A DNA stretch of 5,055 bases, from assembly GCA_947629965.1 (NCBI GenBank), contig CANRFS010000097.1, positions 1-5,055 of the forward strand, given 5' to 3'. The stretch is from an uncultured Clostridia bacterium (GTDB lineage Bacteria; Bacillota; Clostridia; TANB77; CAG-508). This document shows, in pieces, positions 1 through 4,883 of this stretch; position 1 is the stretch's first letter; each line of letters begins with the position of its first letter. The notes beneath the pieces were generated by a model. That model saw only the letters and a program-made list of their open reading frames with translations. It had not been told where the DNA came from and ran no database searches. A program made the translations under genes and the position numbers.

Positions 1-711
1 AATGGTGTAACAATATTAAATGAAGCAGGAGCAAAATACAGTGATGAAAACATGGCAGAAAGTGCAAGGTCAATAAATGTAGAAGATATAAATAGAGTAT
101 GTGGATATGATCCAAAACTATTTACAGAAGATGTAGCTTTTCTAGGAAGGGTTCAATATGGGGATAAAGTGACATTTACATTAAATTCAGATGGATATAT
201 ATATATTCAAGGAGAAAATCAAGATGTAGGGGTAAATGCTGGAGAAAGTTACTTTAGCTACTATGACTCGGATTCAGGCAATTGGTTAGAGTTAACGACA
301 GAAAATCCTTCTGTGACGATTTTATATGACGGCTACTATTACAACCCTCAAACCCTAGGGACTGATGAGGCTGAAGGCGAGTATATTTGTAATATTCCAA
401 ATAGCGAATCGGCTTACAGACTATTGTTCGGCAATACTAATTGCCTACCTAATCGTGCAATTTCTTACTGGTTAGCGGATGTTACGTTCTGGTTAGGCTG
501 GAGAGAATTCAGTTCGTCGGACGTCCGACTTGCTGATTATGCTTGTTTTATAGCGAGGGGGGTTGCAGAAGGTATGGTTACTGGAGCAATTCCTAGAGTT
601 GTGGAGCACCCACCGGAGGCTAGGTTTCAGAGACCTATTGGGGGCCTACGTCCTGTAGCGGTTTTAAACCAAAATGTTACCGTTTCAGAAGACGGAATCT
701 TAGACTATTGA
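1..711 (+). CDS. Surface-type protein of the YWLA...RPV family, 5'-truncated, with a putative hypervariable C-terminus
   Basis: The frame is open from base 1, so the start lies outside the window. The ATG at 52 has no Shine-Dalgarno and is internal. 236 residues are visible. The N-terminal part contains a segment reading ARSINVEDINRVCGYDP, which I recall from large paralogous sets of clostridial secreted or pilin-like proteins. An AYRLLFGN motif (about residues 140-147) precedes YWLA at 156-159. Then comes a pattern F.AR.V..G.V and, at 216-222, LRPVAVL, followed by a short tail to TGA. Family members keep this scaffold (YWLA, F..R.V..G.V, .RPV..L) while the residues between vary widely. No enzyme motif is visible, and any signal peptide or membrane anchor would lie upstream. 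GC rises from about 32% (1-240) to about 51% (461-660), and A falls from about 42% to 19% by hand count. Family placement is from memory of sequence pattern; the biochemical function is unknown. Secretion and ligand binding are inferences. Confidence 0.7.
   Translation, partial: NGVTILNEAGAKYSDENMAESARSINVEDINRVCGYDPKLFTEDVAFLGRVQYGDKVTFTLNSDGYIYIQGENQDVGVNAGESYFSYYDSDSGNWLELTTENPSVTILYDGYYYNPQTLGTDEAEGEYICNIPNSESAYRLLFGNTNCLPNRAISYWLADVTFWLGWREFSSSDVRLADYACFIARGVAEGMVTGAIPRVVEHPPEARFQRPIGGLRPVAVLNQNVTVSEDGILDY
461..660 (+). other. A-depleted, GC-rich segment: candidate variable region of the YWLA...RPV protein
   Basis: By hand count A makes up 38 of 200 bases here, against 101 of 240 in bases 1-240 and about a third again in 661-710. 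GC is about 51% against 32%. The segment begins at the YWLA motif and ends at the conserved GLRPVA codons, whose GC-rich stretch near 639-660 would suit the fixed 3' end of a variable region. Adenine loss confined to the C-terminal part of a surface-type protein is expected where an error-prone reverse transcriptase replaces template adenines. A recently recombined cassette of foreign composition would look similar. No template repeat is in the window. Confidence 0.4.
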
Positions 712-725
712 TACTATAATTTTGG

Positions 726-767
726 ATTCGCTTGCTCGTGAATTAAATTTGTTTTTTAGAAGCGAAT
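726..767 (+). repeat. Inverted repeat, 8-bp perfect stem, just after the first gene
   Basis: The arms attcgctt (726-733) and aagcgaat (760-767) are perfect reverse complements around a 26-base loop containing a T6 run. The repeat begins 15 bases after the TGA of the upstream gene. There is no U-tract after the right arm, so it is a poor intrinsic terminator by itself. Its loop carries attaaattt (742-750), complementary to aaatttaat (789-797) in the loop of the next inverted repeat. Confidence 0.5.
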
Positions 768-773
768 GAAAGT

Positions 774-825
774 TATAATTCAGTGCATAAATTTAATCTT
801 TTTTAAAGTTACACACTGAATTATA
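774..825 (+). repeat. Inverted repeat, 12-bp perfect stem with extended inner helix
   Basis: The arms tataattcagtg (774-785) and cactgaattata (814-825) pair perfectly. Inside, after a 2x2 internal loop, taaattt (788-794) can pair with aaagtta (805-811) with one mismatch, leaving a small T-rich apical loop. It lies 7 bases after the previous inverted repeat. It may be part of a structured 3' untranslated region, a small RNA, or the remnant of a mobile element; nothing in the window decides between these. Confidence 0.55.
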
Positions 826-866
826 CACTATCTTTGATGCCGTTTGACAGATTTCTATATAGAATG

Positions 867-912
867 AAGCAGGTATAAAATTGAAAAAATTAATTCAATT
901 TTATACCTGCTT
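867..912. terminator. 19-bp perfect stem-loop between convergent genes, probable bidirectional terminator
   Basis: The arms 867-885 (aagcaggtataaaattgaa) and 894-912 are exact reverse complements around an 8-base loop. The structure sits between the ends of two convergent genes: 155 bases after the TGA of the first gene and 51 bases past the stop of the left-facing glycosyltransferase gene. On the + side it is followed by an A/T-rich stretch with a T5 run (926-930) rather than a clean T-tract, and on the - side the T-tract is poor. Placement and symmetry favour termination for both transcripts, but the mechanism is inferred. Confidence 0.65.
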
Positions 913-963
913 ATAGTTTAAAAAATTTTTATAAAATTTAACAATAAAAAATACATATTAAAA

Positions 964-2094
964 TTATGATTTGCCTAATAATGTTTCACAAATATCTTTA
1001 GTAGAATTTTTTTTCGCTAAAAGTCTGGCATTTACTTTCATAGAATGTAGTTTATCTGGATTATTTAATATATCAAATAATTTTTGCTCAATATTATCAT
1101 GTTTTTTAAGCCATACTGCAACTCCTTTATTTTCTAAGAATTCAGCATTTTCTTCTTCTTGACCAGGTATTGGATTAATAACTATTATAGGAAGACCAGA
1201 TGCTAAACTTTCGGTTGTAGTAAGACCTCCAGGTTTTGTTATAACTAAATCTGATATACTCATAAGTTCAGGAACTTTATTTGTATATTGCAAAATTTTT
1301 ACAGAATGGGTGGAATTAGTTTCTAGAACAATTTTATCAAATTGCTTTTTTATTTTTTTATTTTTACCGGATATTGCAACAACCTGTAAATTATTAAATG
1401 ATTTTATAATGGATTTAAGAATAATAAAAATATTATCTTTACCTAGACCTTGTTCTCCTCCTGCAAAAAATAAAATAATTTTTTTATTTGGTGATAAATT
1501 AAATTCTGATAATATTTTTTCTTTATTATAATTTGCTAAAAATCTATTTGATAAAGGAATTCCTGTTACTTTTATTTGGTTTTCTTTTATACCTCTTTTT
1601 AATAAATTAGCTTTCATACCATCATGTGCTACAAAAAAATAATCTATATATGCAGGGTGCATGAGCCATTGACTATGTGGTGCATAATCTGTAAGAACAG
1701 TTGCAATTTTGGAATTTATTTTTTTCTTTTGTTTAAGTACGGCGCACATATGACTACTAAAAGGATGAGTAGAAATTATTAGATCCGGTTTATAACTTTG
1801 TAATAATTTATTCAATTTAAGAGACATAAATTTTTGAGCTTTATCATTTACCTTAGAGAGAGTTCCTTTTTCTGCACCATAATAAACTTTTTTCCACACC
1901 CATCTTGCTTTTTTTGCCATTCCTGAATAAGCTTTTGTTGTTATTTTGTTTAATGTTTTATTAATATATTCGATGCAATCAACTAAACAAGTTTCTGTAT
2001 CTGTATAATTATTGTCTATATATTCTTTTATGCTTCTTGCAGCAGATAAATGTCCGCCACCATATGAACCATAAAATATTAGAATTTTTTTCAT
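964..2094 (-). CDS. ugtP: UgtP/MGDG-synthase-type diacylglycerol glycosyltransferase (GT28)
   Basis: 376 residues, close to the 382 of Bacillus subtilis UgtP. Proteins of this family act at the inner face of the membrane, moving glucose (or galactose in plants) from the UDP-sugar to diacylglycerol to give glycolipids and the lipoteichoic-acid anchor. The N-terminal MGDG-synthase domain starts with a GSYGGGH loop (residues 9-15) and includes VLTDYAPHSQW (about 132-142) and KVTGIPL (about 180). The C-terminal GT28 Rossmann half carries ITKPGGLTTTES (about 285-296) and the nucleotide-sugar motif PGQEEEN (about 310-316). It has no membrane segment, as usual for this peripheral family. I start it at the ATG at 2094: GAGG (complement of 2101-2104) lies 6 bases upstream, whereas the in-frame ATG at 2106 overlaps that Shine-Dalgarno and would add only MRFF. 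The gene is divergent from sleB and convergent with the first gene. The family is certain; sugar and acceptor specificity, and so the symbol, are inferred. Confidence 0.85.
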   Translation of the reverse strand: MKKILIFYGSYGGGHLSAARSIKEYIDNNYTDTETCLVDCIEYINKTLNKITTKAYSGMAKKARWVWKKVYYGAEKGTLSKVNDKAQKFMSLKLNKLLQSYKPDLIISTHPFSSHMCAVLKQKKKINSKIATVLTDYAPHSQWLMHPAYIDYFFVAHDGMKANLLKRGIKENQIKVTGIPLSNRFLANYNKEKILSEFNLSPNKKIILFFAGGEQGLGKDNIFIILKSIIKSFNNLQVVAISGKNKKIKKQFDKIVLETNSTHSVKILQYTNKVPELMSISDLVITKPGGLTTTESLASGLPIIVINPIPGQEEENAEFLENKGVAVWLKKHDNIEQKLFDILNNPDKLHSMKVNARLLAKKNSTKDICETLLGKS

Positions 2095-2100
2095 AAAAAA

Positions 2101-2104
2101 CCTC
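2101..2104 (-). promoter_or_regulatory. Shine-Dalgarno deciding the ugtP-like start
   Basis: GAGG on the minus strand, 6 bases before ATG 2094-2092. The upstream in-frame ATG (2106-2104) ends inside it, so initiation there is unlikely. Confidence 0.6.
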
Positions 2105-2126
2105 ATATCATATAATTATTTTTTTT

Positions 2127-2135
2127 ATTATACCA
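2127..2135 (-). promoter_or_regulatory. Extended -10 promoter for the ugtP-like gene
   Basis: The minus strand reads TGGTATAAT, a perfect TGnTATAAT extended -10 element for the vegetative sigma-A-type polymerase, 32 bases upstream of the chosen start codon. The -35 position (2150-2155) reads ACTTTT, a poor match, which extended -10 promoters tolerate. Confidence 0.6.
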
Positions 2136-2153
2136 TAAAAATTCGTAAAAAAA

Positions 2154-2183
2154 GTATAAATTTTCAAAAAAGAATGCAAACTA
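2154..2183 (+). promoter_or_regulatory. Candidate sigma-G (forespore) promoter for sleB-ypeB
   Basis: GTATA at 2154-2158 fits the sigma-G -35 pattern GHATR. After 18 bases, CAAACTA at 2177-2183 matches the -10 pattern CATWHTA at 6 of 7 positions. Transcription would start near 2190, about 33 bases before the sleB ATG. Forespore expression of sleB-ypeB is established in Bacillus, which supports the reading. An overlapping TATAAT (2182-2187) lacks a convincing -35 and is the alternative. The -35 overlaps the weak -35 region of the opposing promoter. Confidence 0.5.
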
Positions 2184-2222
2184 TAATCAAATTAAATTAA
2201 AAAATTAGAAAATGGAGAGAAC

Positions 2223-2687
2223 ATGAAAAAGATTTTGTATTTTATTTTAATAATTATTTTTTCTATTTGCTTAATATATTTTTCAAAAAATATAAGTAAT
2301 ACACAAGTATTAGCAGCTAGTAGTAATTCTACATCCGACCTACAACTTATGGCAAGAGCAATAAACGGCGAAGCAAGGGGAGAAAGTTATGAAGGACAAG
2401 TTGCAGTCGGAGCAGTTATTATGAATAGAGTAAAACATAGCGATTTTCCAAATACAATTGCTGGAGTAATTTATCAGCCGGGAGCATTTACAGCAGTATC
2501 TGATGGTCAAATAAATGTGCCAATAGATGAGTCTTCTACAGTAGTAAAAGCAGCGAGAGATGCTTTAAATGGTTGGGATCCAACAGGTGGATGTATTTTT
2601 TATTTTAATCCAAATACAGCAACTAGTAGCTGGATATGGTCAAAAACTATAGTTAAAAAAATAGGAAAGCACAATTTTTGTAAGTAG
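2223..2687 (+). CDS. sleB: SleB spore cortex-lytic enzyme, catalytic domain only
   Basis: 154 residues. SleB is a lytic transglycosylase that attacks the muramic-delta-lactam cortex peptidoglycan during germination; it is made in the forespore, exported and stored dormant. A hydrophobic segment (about residues 4-21) precedes a likely signal peptidase site after VLA (29-31). The hydrolase-2 domain follows directly: LMARAINGEARGE (42-54), with E50 at the conserved catalytic glutamate, then GQVAVGAVIMNRV (58-70), and a C-terminal GGCIFYFNP region. Bacillus SleB is about 300 residues and has an N-terminal peptidoglycan-binding domain between signal and catalytic domain; here only a short Ser/Asn-rich linker stands in its place. 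CwlJ has a similar compact layout but no signal peptide, so the signal and the following ypeB favour SleB. The Shine-Dalgarno GGAG lies 5 bases before the ATG. ypeB starts 14 bases after the stop, implying one transcript. Confidence 0.9.
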   Translation: MKKILYFILIIIFSICLIYFSKNISNTQVLAASSNSTSDLQLMARAINGEARGESYEGQVAVGAVIMNRVKHSDFPNTIAGVIYQPGAFTAVSDGQINVPIDESSTVVKAARDALNGWDPTGGCIFYFNPNTATSSWIWSKTIVKKIGKHNFCK

Positions 2688-2701
2688 ATAGGAGAAAATT
2701 T

Positions 2702-4075
2702 ATGAATAAATATTTAGAAACAATGAAAAAAAATTATCTATATGGAATTATGATTCTATTAGTAATAATTAGTATAGTACTTGGATATTTTTTATATAAG
2801 GAAAATAAAGAATATGCAACAGCAACACATAATCAATATAATTTAGCTTTATATGAATTAATTGATTATGTACAGGATGTAGAAAATTATTTAGCAAAAG
2901 CAACAATTACAAGTACGCCGGAGCACGGAGCAGAAACGTTAAGCAAAGTGTGGAGAGAGGCAAATTTAGCACAAGTTTATCTATCACAACTTCCAGTATC
3001 TAGTACAGAGCTTGCAAATACAGCAAAATTTTTAAATCAAGTTAGTGAATATAGTTATTCACTTTCGAGAAAAAATATATATAATGAAAAATTAACTCAA
3101 GAGGATTTAGATAATTTGAAAAAATTACATGATTACAGCGAAGAACTAAAAAATACATTAGACCAATTATCAACTGATATGAATGAAGGTAGAATAAGTT
3201 GGGATGAATTAACTAAAAACACTGAGATTGCATTTGCGCAGCAAGTTGATAATTTATCTGCAGAAACATTTAAAAATTTAGATGAAAATTTTGGGGAATA
3301 TGCAGGATTAATATATGATGGCGCTTTTTCAGAACATATGGAATCTGTTGAGAAAAAAGGACTTACAGGTGATGATATAGATGAAGAAAAGGCAAAGCAA
3401 ATAGTAAGAGATTTTATTGGGGAAGATAAAATTGTAGAATTAAATTCTAATGGATTAATAGAAAATGGAGATATACAAGTATATGATTTTAGCAGCAGAG
3501 TAAAAGATGGAGATGATAATAATCCACTCACAATATCAATATCAAAAAAGGGTGGCCATATTGTAAATATGAATTATAATAGGCAAGTAGATGCAGAAGT
3601 TATTTCACAAGATGAGGCAAATAATATAGGAAAAGAATTTTTAAGATCTCATGGTATAGATAATATGAAAGAAACTTATTATTTAAAAGAGTCAGGAATT
3701 GTAACGATAAACTATGCTTATGAGCAAGATGGAGTAGTAGTTTATCCAGATTTAATTAAGCTAAAGGTTGCGTTAGATGATGGTGAAGTGCTAGGTATGG
3801 AAACAAGCGGATATTTAAATAATCATACTAAAAGAGATACTTCAAAAGTAAAAATTTCAAAAGAGCAAGCAAAAGCGGATTTAAATAAAAATTTAGAAAT
3901 AACAAGTGAAGGATTAGCAATAATACCTACAGAATGGAAAACAGAAATACTTTGCTATGAATTTAAAGGTAAAATAAATGATACAGACTTTTTAGTTTAT
4001 ATAAATGCTGAAACAGGGAGAGAAGAAAATATTTTAGTAATTATAGATACACCAAATGGAATCTTAACGCAATAA
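2702..4075 (+). CDS. ypeB: YpeB, SleB partner protein with PepSY repeats
   Basis: 457 residues, close to the roughly 450 of Bacillus YpeB. YpeB is required for SleB to accumulate and stay stable in the dormant spore and is proteolysed at germination (established in Bacillus). One N-terminal membrane segment (about residues 13-32) acts as signal or anchor. The YpeB-specific helical domain follows (about 38-215), with the highly conserved STPEHGAETLSKVWREANLA (about 71-90) and SEYSYSLSRKNIYNE (about 114-128). The C-terminal half contains three PepSY-like repeats, at about 224-296, 299-376 and 383-457, each opening with an acidic/Ala-rich helix (DEEKAKQIV, SQDEANNIG, SKEQAKADL). AGGAG sits 7 bases before the ATG. 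The gene is complete and intact, co-transcribed with sleB; no convincing terminator lies between it and the spore protein gene downstream. Confidence 0.93.
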   Translation: MNKYLETMKKNYLYGIMILLVIISIVLGYFLYKENKEYATATHNQYNLALYELIDYVQDVENYLAKATITSTPEHGAETLSKVWREANLAQVYLSQLPVSSTELANTAKFLNQVSEYSYSLSRKNIYNEKLTQEDLDNLKKLHDYSEELKNTLDQLSTDMNEGRISWDELTKNTEIAFAQQVDNLSAETFKNLDENFGEYAGLIYDGAFSEHMESVEKKGLTGDDIDEEKAKQIVRDFIGEDKIVELNSNGLIENGDIQVYDFSSRVKDGDDNNPLTISISKKGGHIVNMNYNRQVDAEVISQDEANNIGKEFLRSHGIDNMKETYYLKESGIVTINYAYEQDGVVVYPDLIKLKVALDDGEVLGMETSGYLNNHTKRDTSKVKISKEQAKADLNKNLEITSEGLAIIPTEWKTEILCYEFKGKINDTDFLVYINAETGREENILVIIDTPNGILTQ

Positions 4076-4116
4076 TTTAAAAAAAGTATGTACAAAATGA
4101 AAAAATAGAAAAAATT

Positions 4117-4149
4117 GTTAAAATAAAAAATTAAAATTTGCAAATAATA
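4117..4149 (+). promoter_or_regulatory. Possible forespore promoter for the sspF-like gene
   Basis: AATAATA at 4143-4149 matches the sigma-G -10 pattern CATWHTA at 6 of 7 positions, and AAATA at 4121-4125, 17 bases upstream, matches GHATR at 4 of 5. In sequence this AT-rich such matches arise by chance, so this is a weak call, made mainly because alpha/beta SASP genes are normally sigma-G dependent. The start site would fall near 4156, inside the leader hairpin. Confidence 0.25.
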
Positions 4150-4152
4150 AAA

Positions 4153-4180
4153 TTAGAAAAATGAAACTTCATTTTTCTAA
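4153..4180 (+). promoter_or_regulatory. Leader hairpin abutting the sspF Shine-Dalgarno
   Basis: The arms ttagaaaaatgaa (4153-4165) and ttcatttttctaa (4168-4180) are perfect reverse complements; sterically about 12 bp with a 4-base loop. The right arm ends exactly at AGGAGG (4181-4186), leaving the ribosome site single-stranded. No T-tract follows, so it is not an intrinsic terminator for ypeB. A role in stabilising the mRNA 5' end or keeping the ribosome site open is inferred. Confidence 0.5.
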
Positions 4181-4194
4181 AGGAGGATTTTAAG

Positions 4195-4359
4195 ATGTCA
4201 AGAAACAAAGGTTTAATGTCTGAAAATCTAAAAGAAGAAATTGCAAAAGAATTAGGAGTATACGAAAAAGTAAAACAAGAAGGATGGGGAAGTGTATCTT
4301 CAAAAGATTGTGGTAGTATGGTTGCAAAAGCAATAGAAATAGCAAACAGAAAAGCATAA
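4195..4359 (+). CDS. sspF: Alpha/beta-type small acid-soluble spore protein, SspF-like
   Basis: 54 residues. Proteins of this family coat forespore DNA, shift it towards an A-like form, protect it from UV and hydrolysis, and are degraded by the GPR protease at germination as an amino-acid source. The sequence tracks Bacillus subtilis SspF (61 residues) along most of its length: short basic N-terminus, MSENLKEEIAKELGV (8-22), then GWG (30-32), a turn with SSKDCG (35-40), and MVAKAIEIA (42-50) in the second DNA-binding helix. The GPR cleavage context EEIAKE is kept, with the scissile bond expected between E15 and I16. A perfect AGGAGG lies 8 bases before the ATG. C39 is unusual, as these proteins generally lack cysteine. 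The gene stands 119 bases after ypeB on the same strand, so it may use its own promoter, read-through from ypeB, or both. Confidence 0.88.
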   Translation: MSRNKGLMSENLKEEIAKELGVYEKVKQEGWGSVSSKDCGSMVAKAIEIANRKA

Positions 4360-4369
4360 CGAAAAAAGA

Positions 4370-4416
4370 GGTTACTATTTATAACTTAAAAAATAATTTA
4401 GTTATAAATAGTAACC
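4370..4416. terminator. 17-bp perfect stem-loop, bidirectional terminator between sspF and gtrA
   Basis: The arms ggttactatttataact (4370-4386) and agttataaatagtaacc (4400-4416) pair perfectly around a 13-base loop. On the minus strand the stem is followed by a CTC and a run of six T (complement of 4362-4369), a good intrinsic terminator for gtrA, whose stop codon is 7 bases before the stem. On the + strand it begins 10 bases after the sspF stop and is followed by a broken T-rich stretch. Confidence 0.85.
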
Positions 4417-4423
4417 TTATATT

Positions 4424-4870
4424 TTAGTTATTTTTTTTAAATATAAATAATTTACTAAGAATATAATTAGCTATAACAACAGCTACTTGAGATATTAAAG
4501 TAAATATTATAACATACATTTTTGAATCTAATTTTAAGAATGTTACAAAAAACCACATAATAAGCATTTCTAATAATAGAGTAGATATTCTAGCAATAAT
4601 AAAACTAATAAATTCTTTTATTTTCTTTTCATTTTTACTATTAAATACAAAAATTCTATTAGTAACGTATGCAAATATAACTGCAATCATCCAAGATAAA
4701 ATTATAGATATTTGTAATTGAAGCGGATCTTTTGCATCTAGTAAAACGAATAATAAGATGTATTTTGAACCCAAACTAACTATTGTAGTTAACACTCCAA
4801 AAATTAAATATAATATTATTTCTTTATATTTTTTATATATTTTTTTTATAAACTCAATTAAATTTTTCAA
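4424..4870 (-). CDS. GtrA-family four-helix membrane protein, TTG start
   Basis: 148 residues from the chosen start. GtrA-like proteins (PF04138) are small polytopic membrane proteins thought to help move undecaprenyl-linked sugars across the membrane for surface polysaccharide or glycan modification. Four hydrophobic segments are visible at about residues 19-44, 52-76, 88-112 and 118-144. The family hallmark YVTNRIFVF ends the second (about 68-76), and an analogous NYILSKLFIF ends the fourth. The N-terminus is Lys-rich and cytoplasmic by the positive-inside rule. Start choice: AGAGG (minus strand, 4883-4879) lies 8 bases before TTG 4870-4868, an ideal spacing; the in-frame GTG at 4879-4877 overlaps that site and would add three residues. 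The gene follows the epimerase by 11 bases and is probably translated by coupling to it. The polysaccharide role is inferred from family and neighbour; the transported substrate is unknown. Confidence 0.85.
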   Translation of the reverse strand: MKNLIEFIKKIYKKYKEIILYLIFGVLTTIVSLGSKYILLFVLLDAKDPLQLQISIILSWMIAVIFAYVTNRIFVFNSKNEKKIKEFISFIIARISTLLLEMLIMWFFVTFLKLDSKMYVIIFTLISQVAVVIANYILSKLFIFKKNN

Positions 4871-4878
4871 TTTTTGCA

Positions 4879-4883
4879 CCTCT
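4879..4883 (-). promoter_or_regulatory. Shine-Dalgarno of gtrA overlapping the epimerase stop codon
   Basis: AGAGG on the minus strand shares its first two bases with the TAG stop (4884-4882) of the upstream epimerase gene. The spacing to TTG 4870 is 8 bases. This arrangement suggests that ribosomes ending the epimerase re-initiate on gtrA. Confidence 0.6.

Noticed and set aside
19..29. 11-base direct repeat (aatgaagcagg) also at 863-873
   Set aside because: A few 11-base repeats are expected by chance in 5 kb, and the flanks do not continue the match; it is not treated as an attachment site or template repeat.
844..849. TTGACA, a perfect -35 hexamer on the + strand
   Set aside because: The position 17 bases downstream is the stem of the 867-912 hairpin with no -10 match; the nearest TAGAAT is only 10 bases away, and no gene follows on this strand.
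712..963. Search for a DGR template repeat or accessory gene next to the variable-type gene
   Set aside because: No stretch resembles 461-660 and no open frame of useful size is present; any template must lie outside the window.
971..1162. + strand open frame of 63 codons
   Set aside because: It lies wholly antisense to the well-supported glycosyltransferase gene, has no ribosome site and no recognisable motif.
1310..1531. + strand open frame of 73 codons
   Set aside because: Antisense shadow of the conserved glycosyltransferase C-terminal half, with no independent support.
3133..3531. - strand open frame of 132 codons inside ypeB
   Set aside because: Ser/Phe-rich composition typical of an antisense shadow; the + strand encodes clear YpeB and PepSY sequence.
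4153..4180. Hairpin as an intrinsic terminator for ypeB
   Set aside because: It is followed directly by AGGAGG and not by a T-tract, so it fits a leader hairpin better.
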